Source of the DNA: Alginatibacterium sediminis
GTDB lineage: Bacteria; Pseudomonadota; Gammaproteobacteria; Enterobacterales; Celerinatantimonadaceae
NCBI RefSeq assembly: GCF_003610775.1
Contig: NZ_RAQO01000008.1
Location: 62,001-126,000 of the forward strand
Direction: 5' to 3'
Length of the DNA: 64,000 nt
The notes beneath the pieces are model-generated. The model was not told the origin of the DNA and searched no databases. It saw nothing but the letters and a program-made list of their open reading frames with translations. The translations under genes and the position numbers were made by a program. This document shows positions 28,453 through 36,920 of this stretch, piece by piece. How positions within the stretch are numbered: the first letter of the stretch is position 1; each line of letters begins with the position of its first letter.

Positions 28453-29652
28453 ATGTCACTTCAATCCATGCAACACGCTCTTTCCAATGAACTCGAACAC
28501 AATATTTTAAGCTATTGGCTAAAGCACCTTGACCACGAAGGTGGTGGCTTTCATAGCTATGCCGACCACAATGGCACTATTCAAGCTGATTTCAATAAAG
28601 GCGTGTTGCTGCATTCTCGGATTTTATGGACCTTCTCTGCTGCCTATCGCACTTTTCCCAAACCAGAATATTTGCAAGCTGCCAAACAGGCATTTGATTT
28701 TCTAGCGGGTGCAGCGTGGGACGCAGAATTTGGCGGCGTATACTGGATGTTAGACAGTCAATGCAATGTTATTGACAGCCAAAAGCATGTCTACAATCAA
28801 GGTTTCGCTATCTATGCTTTTAGCGAATACTACCTGGCCAGTAATGACCCCAAAGCACTCGTCTTATCTGAACAATTATTTGATTTAATTGAACAGCACG
28901 CTGCAGACCAAGAGTTTGGTGGGTATTTAGAAGCATTTGACTGTCAATGGGAGCCTATCGCCAACAGTTTAGTTTGCGATACTCAAGAGGATGTTTTGGC
29001 AGAAAAGTCGATGAATACGCATTTACACATTCTCGAAGCGTACGCCAACTTACAACGGGCTAAACCTCAAGTTAAAGTCGAATCTAGGCTGATACATCTG
29101 CTCGAACTCTTTGAAGAGCACATTATTGATGATAAATGCCATTACGGACTATTTTTTCAACGCGATTGGCAATGTGTGTCCCAGGATGTTTCTTACGGTC
29201 ATGATATCGAAGGCACATGGTTACTTGATGATGCTGCTCTACAAGTTAATCAACCAACACTGCGTAAACGTATTCAAGACTCGAGCTTAGAAATGGCCTA
29301 CGCCACCTTAAATGAAGGACGAGACTTTGATGGCGCTGTTTTTAACGAACTGCACCAACAGCGTTATTTAGATTGTGACCGAATTTGGTGGGTTCAAGCT
29401 GAAGCAATGCTAGGATTTTATAACGCTTTTGAAAAATCTTTAGATCCGAAGATGCTAGAAGCCAGTCAACATTGTTGGGATATCATACAGACTCAACTAA
29501 TTGACCACACGCATGGCGAATGGCATATGCAAACCAATCGCTTTGGTAAGCCCTATACAGATTTGCCTAAAGTTGAGCCATGGAAATGCCCTTACCATAA
29601 TGGTAGAGCATGTTTGGAGATGTATTTGCGTCTTGAAAAATTGCAAAACTAA
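28453..29652 (+). CDS. Cellobiose/mannobiose 2-epimerase (AGE family)
   Basis: 399 residues, (alpha/alpha)6-barrel of the N-acylglucosamine 2-epimerase family. Motifs typical of cellobiose 2-epimerase: FNKGVLLHSRILWTFSAAYR, FGGVYWMLD, KHVYNQGFAIYAFSEYY, MNTHLHILEAYANLQRA, SYGHDIEGTWLLDDAA, DRIWWVQAEAMLGF and the C-terminal GEWHM. Catalytic His residues are in the MNTHLH, GHDIE and CPYHNGRAC segments. Such enzymes epimerise the reducing-end glucose or mannose of beta-1,4 disaccharides, for example mannobiose to glucosylmannose. The frame is open to 28342; ATG 28453 has AGGA 8 bases before it and aligns with known family starts. Confidence 0.88.
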   Translation: MSLQSMQHALSNELEHNILSYWLKHLDHEGGGFHSYADHNGTIQADFNKGVLLHSRILWTFSAAYRTFPKPEYLQAAKQAFDFLAGAAWDAEFGGVYWMLDSQCNVIDSQKHVYNQGFAIYAFSEYYLASNDPKALVLSEQLFDLIEQHAADQEFGGYLEAFDCQWEPIANSLVCDTQEDVLAEKSMNTHLHILEAYANLQRAKPQVKVESRLIHLLELFEEHIIDDKCHYGLFFQRDWQCVSQDVSYGHDIEGTWLLDDAALQVNQPTLRKRIQDSSLEMAYATLNEGRDFDGAVFNELHQQRYLDCDRIWWVQAEAMLGFYNAFEKSLDPKMLEASQHCWDIIQTQLIDHTHGEWHMQTNRFGKPYTDLPKVEPWKCPYHNGRACLEMYLRLEKLQN

Positions 29653-29708
29653 AGCGGATTAAAGACTGTATCCATTTAGAATCAAAGTTGGCTCATTATA
29701 TTTTAGAC

Positions 29709-29737
29709 AAAAAAAAGCCTCCGCTAAGAGCTGAGGC
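29709..29737 (-). terminator. Intrinsic terminator, repeat copy 1
   Basis: Stem GCCTC-GCT (29717-29725) with AGC-GAGGC (29729-29737), preceded on the plus strand by A8, which is T8 after the hairpin on the minus strand. Confidence 0.8.
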
Positions 29738-29856
29738 ATAGAAACATATTCTAAAAAGCACTATTCCAATTACATAAGTTCAGACCGTCGAATTTACCGA
29801 AAGTTCAAATTAATTTGAAATTACTAACAGAAAAAAGAACAGGGTAAATCTGAGAC

Positions 29857-29885
29857 AAAAAAAAGCCTCCGCTAAGAGCAGAGGC
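29857..29885 (-). terminator. Intrinsic terminator, repeat copy 2
   Basis: Stem GCCTCCGC/GCAGAGGC (29865-29885), one mismatch, with T8 on the minus strand. Confidence 0.8.
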
Positions 29886-30005
29886 ATAGAAACATATTCT
29901 AAAAAAGCACTATTCCAATTACATAAGTTCAGACCGTCGAATTTACTGAAAGTTCAAATTAATTTGAAATTACCAACAAAACATTCAAATTGGTAAATTT
30001 GTGAC

Positions 30006-30034
30006 AAAAAAAAGCCCCTGCTAAGAGCAGAGGC
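30006..30034 (-). terminator. Intrinsic terminator, repeat copy 3
   Basis: Stem GCCCCTGC/GCAGAGGC (30014-30034), loop TAAGA, one mismatch, with T8 on the minus strand. Confidence 0.8.
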
Positions 30035-30162
30035 ATAGAAACATATTCTAAAAAAGCACTATTCCAATTACATAAGTTCTGACCGACGAAATAGGCAAAA
30101 GTTCAAAATAATTTGAAAAAAGTGAAAAAAGTCGCCTATGCACTGCTACATAAATCGAAGAC

Positions 30163-30190
30163 AAAAAAAAGCCTCTGCAAAAGCAGAGGC
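30163..30190 (-). terminator. Intrinsic terminator, repeat copy 4
   Basis: Perfect 8-bp stem GCCTCTGC/GCAGAGGC (30171-30190), loop AAAA, with T8 on the minus strand. It is the first terminator met by transcripts leaving the acetyltransferase gene. Confidence 0.85.
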
Positions 30191-30336
30191 ATAGAAACAA
30201 TTCTAAATTCTAAAAAAACACTATTCCAATTACTAATTAAGACCCTTCTAATCTCAAATAGTTCAAACTAAAATCATTTTTCTTGAAAAAATTGTTATTT
30301 ATTTTTATATCAGTATGTTACGCCATTATTTAGCGC

Positions 30337-30819
30337 TTACTCACAGTGGTACTGGGAGAATCCTCGGGACATATAGTTCGTCAAGGCGCTGGGATGATCA
30401 TCACTACAAGTATGCACCCAAACCCGCTTGCAATCGTTCAAAGACCACGCCTTTGAGATAGCCTCACTAAGCAAGTACCCGCCCAAACCTCGTCCGATAA
30501 AGGGCTCGCTCAGGCCAAAATAACGAATTTCAACTTGCTTTTGATGTTGAAGCTGAAGTTCAAAATACCCAGCAACCGCCCCGTCCATATAGGCAACCCA
30601 TGTAAATAGATCGTTATCAACGTAGTTTTGCCATTGTTTTTCACTCCAGCTTAGCTTATCAGTCCACTGCCAAGCACTGCCCACCAACTCATATAAAAAT
30701 CGATTGAATTGCCATTGTTTGTGCTTCATTTCAACTATCAGCAATCCATAAGATTCTGTTTTAGCTTTCAATTCACTTTCATTGAGCATCTCAAGGTAGT
30801 AGATACAAGATTCTTTCAT
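30337..30819 (-). CDS. GNAT-family N-acetyltransferase
   Basis: About 160 residues. Gcn5-related fold with FTWVAYMDGAVAGYFELQL (strands 2-4), the acetyl-CoA loop FIGRGLGGYLLSEAI (Q/RxxGxG type) and the C-terminal VWVHTCSDDHPSALTNYMSRGF. The preceding segment QWQFNRFLYELVGSAWQWTDKLSW is typical of a subgroup of unknown substrate. The frame is open to 30891, but ATG 30819 (MKESCIYYLEM) has GGGA 9 bases upstream and fits the subgroup start. Its 3' end runs into the four-terminator repeat array. Confidence 0.8.
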   Translation of the reverse strand: MKESCIYYLEMLNESELKAKTESYGLLIVEMKHKQWQFNRFLYELVGSAWQWTDKLSWSEKQWQNYVDNDLFTWVAYMDGAVAGYFELQLQHQKQVEIRYFGLSEPFIGRGLGGYLLSEAISKAWSLNDCKRVWVHTCSDDHPSALTNYMSRGFSQYHCE

Positions 30820-31015
30820 TGAACTGATCCCTAAATTCATTCGATTTGCCAGATGCACTATTCGATTTGTAGATTCAATAGTAAGCATCATATATCTTCA
30901 AAACTAAGCCTCAAGCGGATTTAGGTATCTTTAGCAAATATTGCTTGCCCAAGGACCTAGCCTAGGTACATTATTGCACTAACAGAATCCCCCCATTTAG
31001 CCTTTAGGAGTATTT

Positions 31016-31330
31016 ATGGATCAGCAAAATGCCCGCCGCGTTTCTCAGGTTTTAGAGCTAGTCGCTATGAGTCGTCGCCGTAACAAACTTAAGCGAGAGA
31101 TGGTCGACTTAGATAAGAAAATCCGCGATAACCGTAAGCGCGTAGACTTACTCGATAATTTAAGCGATTACATTCAAGCAGGTATGTCGGTCGAAGAAAT
31201 TCGGACTATCATCGAGAACATGAAAAATGACTATGATGACCGCGTGGATGAGTACACCATCAAAAACGCAGAACTTTCTCAAGAACGCCGTGATTTAGCC
31301 CTAAAAATAAAATCAGCTAAAGCAGAGTAA
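31016..31330 (+). CDS. yeeX: DUF496 family protein YeeX
   Basis: 104 residues, highly charged, almost entirely coiled coil. It aligns with E. coli YeeX over its length: [73 protein letters not shown]. The family is conserved in gammaproteobacteria; YeeX is described as nucleoid- or DNA-associated, but its role is not established. AGGAG sits 7 bases before ATG 31016. Single gene. Confidence 0.9.
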   Translation: MDQQNARRVSQVLELVAMSRRRNKLKREMVDLDKKIRDNRKRVDLLDNLSDYIQAGMSVEEIRTIIENMKNDYDDRVDEYTIKNAELSQERRDLALKIKSAKAE

Positions 31331-31531
31331 GCGTTTTTTTTGCGCGGCTTTGGTCGCGCAATCCAAAATGAAGGCTTACACCGAGCTCCCAACTTTGGTT
31401 GCTTTATAGCCACATCTTGCAATACACTTACTTTTTAATCGGATACGGATTTCCAATTTGCTGTTTTGCGATAGTACTCTTCATCTATTTGGCGTCAATA
31501 ATTCCACATATATTGGTTGTGAGTTGAGACG

Positions 31532-33118
31532 ATGAAGCTTCCCATACGTGTAATTCTCACTATCACCATGACTTTGATAGCCCTCATTCCAATTTCGGTG
31601 TTTTCATTTTGGACAACAAACACTGCTTTAGAGCGAGAGTTTGAAGCGGTCGAAGAAAAACACCTCCTACTCGCAAAAAACCTAACTTTAGCCCTCAATC
31701 GTTATGCAATGGATCTTAAATCGGCATTTGTAGCAGGTACTCAAGCAGTTGAGCTAACACGCTTAGGCAGCGAGTATCGTTTATTAATGCAGCAACTCAA
31801 CTTACATAGCTTAATACGCGTCTCCGACGAGGGGCAAGTTTTACAATCAGTGTTTGGGGATCAAGCGTATTTTGACGACCCTGTTCAGAGACAAGCCATC
31901 GTAAAAATGGTGCAAACCAACCCAGCACCATTATTCACACCGGTCTTAAAATTCGGAGATGTGGAACCTAATCTCTATATTGCCAAGGAGTCTATTGAAG
32001 GCGACTACTGGATTGCCGCTATCAGTCTGGCCTATATTTATTCGATGCAACGCAGTATTGCGTTTGGAGAAAAAGGTCATGCAGCCATCGTTGACCAACG
32101 CGGTCGCGTATTAGCTCACCCAAATAAGCAATGGCAACGAGAAGCCAAAGATATCTCCAGTATTAGTATTGTGCAAAAACAAATTGCTGGCCAAACTGGA
32201 GTTGAACAGTTTTATTCCCCCGCAATGAAATCAGACATGATTGCAGGTTACTCTTCAGTTCCTCAAACGGGTTGGGGCGTGATGATCCCGCAACCCGTGT
32301 CTGAGCTTTATGAGAATATTCGCCATGTACAAGACGCAACAATAATCATCGCTATAATCACTAGTATCTGTGCGATAGGCTTGAGTTGGATCTTGTCTGG
32401 TATATTCTCGCAACCGGTACGTCGACTCACCGTCTATGCGCAACAAATCTCCCAACAAACACAAGCCATACCAATTGACTTTCCACGCGCTCTATATAGC
32501 AATGAAATTGGCGCCTTATCAAACGCCATGCAACAAATGTCGTTAGAGATTTCTCAGCATCGCGAAGTTCTTGAACAAAAAGTTCAAGAGAGGACAGCTG
32601 AACTCAATAAAATCAAAGATCATAGTCTGCACTTGGCCCAGCATGACTTGCTCACATCTTTGCCTAATCGTTTAGCTATTCATCAGTTGATCGAACAACA
32701 ATACCAATCTAATTCAGCATTTGCCTTGCTGTTCTTAGACCTAGATGGCTTTAAGCCTCTCAACGATGAGTACGGCCATCAGTTCGGTGATAAAGTATTA
32801 CAAGCGGTAGCGTCGCGCTTAAGCTCGATTAATAAAGGGGATGATAAGATTAGTCGATATGGTGGGGACGAATTTTTGATTTTGCTCAACCAAGTAGACA
32901 ATGCAGAAGCAGCCCAAACTATTGTCGAGCGATTTATTAGCAGCGTACGCCAGCCATACTCAATAGAGTCTCGCACAATATATCTCAGCGCTAGTATTGG
33001 TTTTGCTTTGTCTTCACAGGCCCAAGGCGTGGACGAAATAATCCACTTAGCAGACAAGGCGATGTATAACGCTAAAGCCAGCGGGAAAGACCAATTCTAC
33101 GCTTACGCGACTAGCTAG
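31532..33118 (+). CDS. Diguanylate cyclase with dCache sensor, HAMP and GGDEF domains
   Basis: 528 residues. Transmembrane helix about 8-28, a double-Cache periplasmic sensor (about 35-265, with FDDPVQRQAI and the membrane-proximal GEKGHAAIVDQRGRVLAHPN), second helix about 270-295, HAMP, a short coiled coil, then GGDEF (about 365-525). The active-site motif RYGGDEF and the substrate helix DLDGFKPLNDEYGHQFGD are intact, so c-di-GMP synthesis is expected. The RxxD inhibitory site is absent (NKGD at that place), so product inhibition is probably weak. The Cache ligand is unknown. It may counter the EAL protein at 16.2-18.6 kb. Confidence 0.9.
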   Translation: MKLPIRVILTITMTLIALIPISVFSFWTTNTALEREFEAVEEKHLLLAKNLTLALNRYAMDLKSAFVAGTQAVELTRLGSEYRLLMQQLNLHSLIRVSDEGQVLQSVFGDQAYFDDPVQRQAIVKMVQTNPAPLFTPVLKFGDVEPNLYIAKESIEGDYWIAAISLAYIYSMQRSIAFGEKGHAAIVDQRGRVLAHPNKQWQREAKDISSISIVQKQIAGQTGVEQFYSPAMKSDMIAGYSSVPQTGWGVMIPQPVSELYENIRHVQDATIIIAIITSICAIGLSWILSGIFSQPVRRLTVYAQQISQQTQAIPIDFPRALYSNEIGALSNAMQQMSLEISQHREVLEQKVQERTAELNKIKDHSLHLAQHDLLTSLPNRLAIHQLIEQQYQSNSAFALLFLDLDGFKPLNDEYGHQFGDKVLQAVASRLSSINKGDDKISRYGGDEFLILLNQVDNAEAAQTIVERFISSVRQPYSIESRTIYLSASIGFALSSQAQGVDEIIHLADKAMYNAKASGKDQFYAYATS

Positions 33119-33159
33119 GTAATACTAGCTTTGATACGTTTACAGCTGGAACACTCGCC

Positions 33160-35400
33160 GTGAAAACCTCTGTACGACAACTGTGTGAATTTGCTGCTAA
33201 GCAAGGAAGCTTAGAACACCGCTTCACCCCATCTCCAAGCTCAAGCCAGGGAATAGAAGCCCATCAAGCCTTGCAATCAAAGCGCGGCCCATCTTATATC
33301 GCAGAGTATAGTCTTAAGGCGACAGTTTGGGGCTTGAATGTTAGCGGCCGTGCCGACGGCTTCGACCCTGAACATGGCTATATCGAGGAAATAAAGTCAC
33401 ATCGAGGTCACATCGATACGATTAGCGAAAATCGAAGGCAATATCATTGGGCTCAACTCAAATGTTATGCTGCGATGATCTGTTATGCACAAGATCTGAG
33501 TCAAATCGAGCTTCGCCTTGTTTACATCAATGTTGATAGCGGCAAAGAAACTACGTTTACTAAAAATCTAAAGACAACGGAGCTTGAACAGTTTTATTGT
33601 CAGCTATGTTTAGTATTTTCTCACTGGTGTAACCAACTAGATAAGCACCGGATAAAAAGAGATCAAGAACTTAAAGCACTAGCATTCCCATTTGTAGACT
33701 TTCGCAGAGGACAGCGAAACCTGTCCGAATTCGTGTATAAATGTGCGGTCCAATCTCGAGATGCTTTGCTGCAAGCCCCCACTGGCTTAGGTAAAACAAT
33801 CGGGGTACTTTACCCAGCTTTAAAAAGCATGCCCCAAGCCAAATTAGACCGAATCCACTACCTAAGTTGCAGAAATACAACCAAACAAGTGGCCATGACC
33901 ACTTTGGCGCAGTTGCGCAACGATACCGATTTTTGGGGCCTCGAAATGACTTCAAAAACCCAAAGCTGCTTGCATCCTGAAGCCAGTTGCCAGGGCTTAT
34001 CTTGTCCTTTAGCTGATGGTTTTTTTGATCGATTACCCAAGGCTCGGCAACAGCTTTTACTTGGTGATAAGCTATGGGCTAGAAGCCAAGTAGAACAGAT
34101 TGCAGAGCAACACAACATTTGCCCGTATTTTTTAGCGCAAGAAATGAGCCATTGGGCCGATGTGTTGGTTGCCGACGTCAACCATATGTACGATCAAAGT
34201 GCTGCGCTTGCTTCAATGATTACCAGCGAGAAACTGCGTTGCCTAAGTCTCGTCGATGAGGCACACAATCTCATAGACCGCGCTCGCGAAATGTACAGCT
34301 GTAGCTTATATCAATCTCAGTTTTTGGCAGCCCAAACTTTAGCACCAAAGCCAATAGCGAAGCCACTCAATCGGGTTATTTCGGCTTGGAGAGCGCTTAA
34401 CCGAAAACTAAAATCAGCAGATGAGCTAAAGTCTCAAACTCAATTTTTGAACTATGTACCAAGCCAATTAGAAGGCCCTATGCTCAGCCTATGCTCAGCT
34501 ATATCTGACTATGCGGTTGCCAATTCAATTAGCCCCAGCTTACAAGAGCTACTCTTTGAATGCCTTGCCTTTACTAAGTTAAGTGAACTGTTCAACGAGC
34601 ATTCCGTCGTTGAGTATGACTATCAAAAACGCGGAAAATCAACGCTAAGTATTCGCAATCAAATTCCTGCAGATCATTTGGAAAATCGCTTTAGTTTAAG
34701 CCAAAGTAGCATTCTATTCAGTGCCACTCTAAGCCCCTATGATTACTACAAGGATCTGTTAGGTCTAAGTAGAGAAACCTTGTGGTCTGAAATACAAAGC
34801 CCTTTTTGCGCTTCCCAACTAGAGGTGCGTCTAATCACCAATATAAGCACTCGTTGGAAACAGCGCCACGCATCTTTGCAGCCAATTTGCGAACGAATTA
34901 AAGTTCAATTTGAACAACAGCCTGGGAATTACATCGTATTCGCCAGTAGTTTTGCCTACCTTGATGACTTAAAGCAACAAATGCGGGTGCACGCTCCAAA
35001 CATCCCTCTAGTACAACAACAACGTTATATGAGTGAAAGTCAGCGACAACAATTCCTAGACAGCTTCTCCCAACACAGTCAGCAAGTCGCTTTTGCGGTG
35101 CTTGGTGGAATTTTTTCAGAGGGCATAGACCTGCAAGGTAGGCGACTTATTGGTGCATTTATTTGTACGCTGGGGCTTGCGCCATTTGAGGCTCAAAGTG
35201 AAGTGCTGCGTGAGCGCCTTGAGCAGCGCTATGGCCAGGGCTACAATTATACTTATCTTTATCCCGGACTTCGTAAGGTGATACAAGCGGCGGGTCGAGT
35301 TATCCGTGACAGCGATGACCTAGGCATTGTCGAACTCATTGACGAGCGCTATGCCCATAGCCACATTCAAACCCTTTTGCCAAACTGGTGGCAGATTTAA
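33160..35400 (+). CDS. PD-(D/E)XK nuclease fused to Rad3/DinG-type DNA helicase
   Basis: 746 residues. The N-terminal region (about 1-165) has a PD-(D/E)XK pattern: GRADGFD then YIEEIKSHRG (Asp, Glu-x-Lys), followed by QYHWAQLKCYAAMICY, as in Cas4/RecB-like nucleases. The helicase begins near 180 with RRGQRNLSEF and Walker A QAPTGLGKTIG. Four Cys (CLHPEASCQGLSC...NICPY) sit where XPD/DinG hold an Fe-S cluster. Then LSLVDEAHNL (DEAH box), LFSATLSPYDYY, VLGGIFSEGIDLQG and the final QAAGRVIR motif. A 5'-3' helicase with nuclease activity for DNA repair is likely. The start is GTG 33160. No adjacent partner gene. Confidence 0.85.
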   Translation: MKTSVRQLCEFAAKQGSLEHRFTPSPSSSQGIEAHQALQSKRGPSYIAEYSLKATVWGLNVSGRADGFDPEHGYIEEIKSHRGHIDTISENRRQYHWAQLKCYAAMICYAQDLSQIELRLVYINVDSGKETTFTKNLKTTELEQFYCQLCLVFSHWCNQLDKHRIKRDQELKALAFPFVDFRRGQRNLSEFVYKCAVQSRDALLQAPTGLGKTIGVLYPALKSMPQAKLDRIHYLSCRNTTKQVAMTTLAQLRNDTDFWGLEMTSKTQSCLHPEASCQGLSCPLADGFFDRLPKARQQLLLGDKLWARSQVEQIAEQHNICPYFLAQEMSHWADVLVADVNHMYDQSAALASMITSEKLRCLSLVDEAHNLIDRAREMYSCSLYQSQFLAAQTLAPKPIAKPLNRVISAWRALNRKLKSADELKSQTQFLNYVPSQLEGPMLSLCSAISDYAVANSISPSLQELLFECLAFTKLSELFNEHSVVEYDYQKRGKSTLSIRNQIPADHLENRFSLSQSSILFSATLSPYDYYKDLLGLSRETLWSEIQSPFCASQLEVRLITNISTRWKQRHASLQPICERIKVQFEQQPGNYIVFASSFAYLDDLKQQMRVHAPNIPLVQQQRYMSESQRQQFLDSFSQHSQQVAFAVLGGIFSEGIDLQGRRLIGAFICTLGLAPFEAQSEVLRERLEQRYGQGYNYTYLYPGLRKVIQAAGRVIRDSDDLGIVELIDERYAHSHIQTLLPNWWQI

Positions 35401-35633
35401 CCCGCACTGTTCTTAGCTCCATTTCTCACAAAAACTATGCTGGTAAGCAACACAAACCCTTAACTGGTATGACCTCCATAGCTGACGAAACTAAAAATCC
35501 TGCGGTAGATCAACTCAAACCCATAAATAATACAAATAGCTTGATTCGGCTTTAAAACAACATCAGAAGATGCCAGAATGATTATATATCTACGTTTACG
35601 CTGTTCATCCTCGACAATAGGAAAATGTATTTA

Positions 35634-36827
35634 ATGTCTAACTCTTTTGTATTGGTAATCAACTCTGGTAGCTCGTCGTTAAAGTTCGCCATTATTGACT
35701 CTGTCACTGGCGACGCAATGGTCTCTGGTTTAGGTGAGTGTTTTGGCACCCCGCAAGCAAGCATGAGCTGGAAATTTGAAGGTAACAAAACCGAAGAAGC
35801 CGTTAACACCAGTGAGAATCACCATCAATATGCCATCAGTCGACTTGTCGATTTGGTTGAACAATGGGGCTACAACGACAAGCTCGTTGCCGTAGGCCAT
35901 CGCATCGTTCACGGCGGTGAGAAATTTACCAGTACAGTTCGCATTGACCAATCAGTGCTAGCTGAAATCGAAAATCTAGCAGATTTGGCTCCACTACATA
36001 ATCCTGCTGGCGCAACTGGTATTCGCGCTGCAATAACAGCCTTCCCTGTCCTACCGCAGTTTGCGGTTTTCGATACCGCCTTCCACCAAACAATGCCGAA
36101 GAAGGCCTTTACTGGTGGTATCGCCAAAGAGCTATACACCGAGTATGGCATTAGACGCTATGGCTTCCATGGTACCAGTCACTATTATGTGAGCCGTGAA
36201 GCCGCTAAAATGTTGTCAAAAGACGTTAACGAGTGCAGCTTTATTTCAGTCCATCTTGGCAATGGTGCTTCAGTTTGTGCCATTAACAACGGCAACAGTG
36301 TGGATACATCAATGGGGTTCACACCTTTGGCCGGCTTGATGATGGGAACGCGTTCTGGCGATCTTGATCCAGGGATTATCGAATTTTTGATGAAAAAAGG
36401 TTGGTCCCAAGAACAAGTATTCGAAACGCTTAACAAGAAATCAGGTTTTCTTGGCGTGTCGGGACTTACCAGCGATGCTCGTGGAATATTGGAAGCCATG
36501 GAAAATGGACACGAAGGTGCTAAATTAGCTTTTGAAGTATTTACCTATCGCGTGGCTAAATTTATTGGGTCCTACCTCATCCCATTAGATCATCTGGATG
36601 CAATTATTTTCACCGGTGGTATTGGTGAAAACTCATTACCTATTCGAAGTGAAATTCTAAGCAACTTAAAACTACTAGGTTTTATCGAAGATAAAACAGC
36701 GAATGCAGACGCTCGCTTTGGTGCTTCAGGAACGATCGCTACGTCAGAGCTGTTAAATGCTGTTGCGATGGTTATTCCTACCAACGAAGAGTTTGTGATT
36801 GCTCAGCAGTCGGTTGAACTACTCTAA
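35634..36827 (+). CDS. ackA: Acetate kinase
   Basis: 397 residues. Interconverts acetyl phosphate plus ADP with acetate plus ATP. Motifs: LVINSGSSSLKFAIID at the N-terminus, AVGHRIVHGGEKFT, the catalytic VFDTAFHQTMP with RRYGFHGTSHYYV, VHLGNGASVCAI and IIFTGGIGENS. ATG 35634 (MSNSFVLVINSG) aligns with E. coli; an ATG at 35625 lies too close to the AGGA. pta, normally next to ackA, is not here: an IclR gene lies convergently downstream. Confidence 0.96.
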   Translation: MSNSFVLVINSGSSSLKFAIIDSVTGDAMVSGLGECFGTPQASMSWKFEGNKTEEAVNTSENHHQYAISRLVDLVEQWGYNDKLVAVGHRIVHGGEKFTSTVRIDQSVLAEIENLADLAPLHNPAGATGIRAAITAFPVLPQFAVFDTAFHQTMPKKAFTGGIAKELYTEYGIRRYGFHGTSHYYVSREAAKMLSKDVNECSFISVHLGNGASVCAINNGNSVDTSMGFTPLAGLMMGTRSGDLDPGIIEFLMKKGWSQEQVFETLNKKSGFLGVSGLTSDARGILEAMENGHEGAKLAFEVFTYRVAKFIGSYLIPLDHLDAIIFTGGIGENSLPIRSEILSNLKLLGFIEDKTANADARFGASGTIATSELLNAVAMVIPTNEEFVIAQQSVELL

Positions 36828-36920
36828 GCAACATGTAAGCCTCAATCCAAGTCGCAGCACTGCGACTTGGATGTTTCACACTATATCCTCAGTCTGCCTT
36901 CACCGTGTAACTGCGCGCGA

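Larger units (their letters stand above)
29706..30258. repeat. Four tandem repeats of about 150 bp, each with a minus-strand intrinsic terminator
   Basis: Copies begin at 29706, 29854, 30003 and 30160 (GACAAAAAAAAGCC), so periods are 148, 149 and 157 bp; copy 4 is diverged and fades near 30258. Copies 1 and 2 are nearly identical over their first 115 bp. All four share the A8-hairpin-GAGGCATAGAAAC block and the block CACTATTCCAATTAC. Copies 1-3 also carry a 16-bp palindrome TTCAAATTAATTTGAA (29804-29819, 29953-29968; one mismatch at 30102-30117). On the minus strand each copy ends in GC stem plus T8. No gene longer than a few codons fits. The array fills most of the 684-bp gap between the epimerase and an acetyltransferase gene. 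Confidence 0.9.

Noticed and set aside
29706-30258. Integron attC array or CRISPR array
   Set aside because: The units have no gene cassettes or integrase nearby, and periods of about 150 bp with conserved rather than variable interiors do not fit CRISPR repeats and spacers.
31333-31362. Hairpin after yeeX as a terminator
   Set aside because: The T8 run comes before the GC stem on the plus strand, so it is not in terminator order for yeeX.
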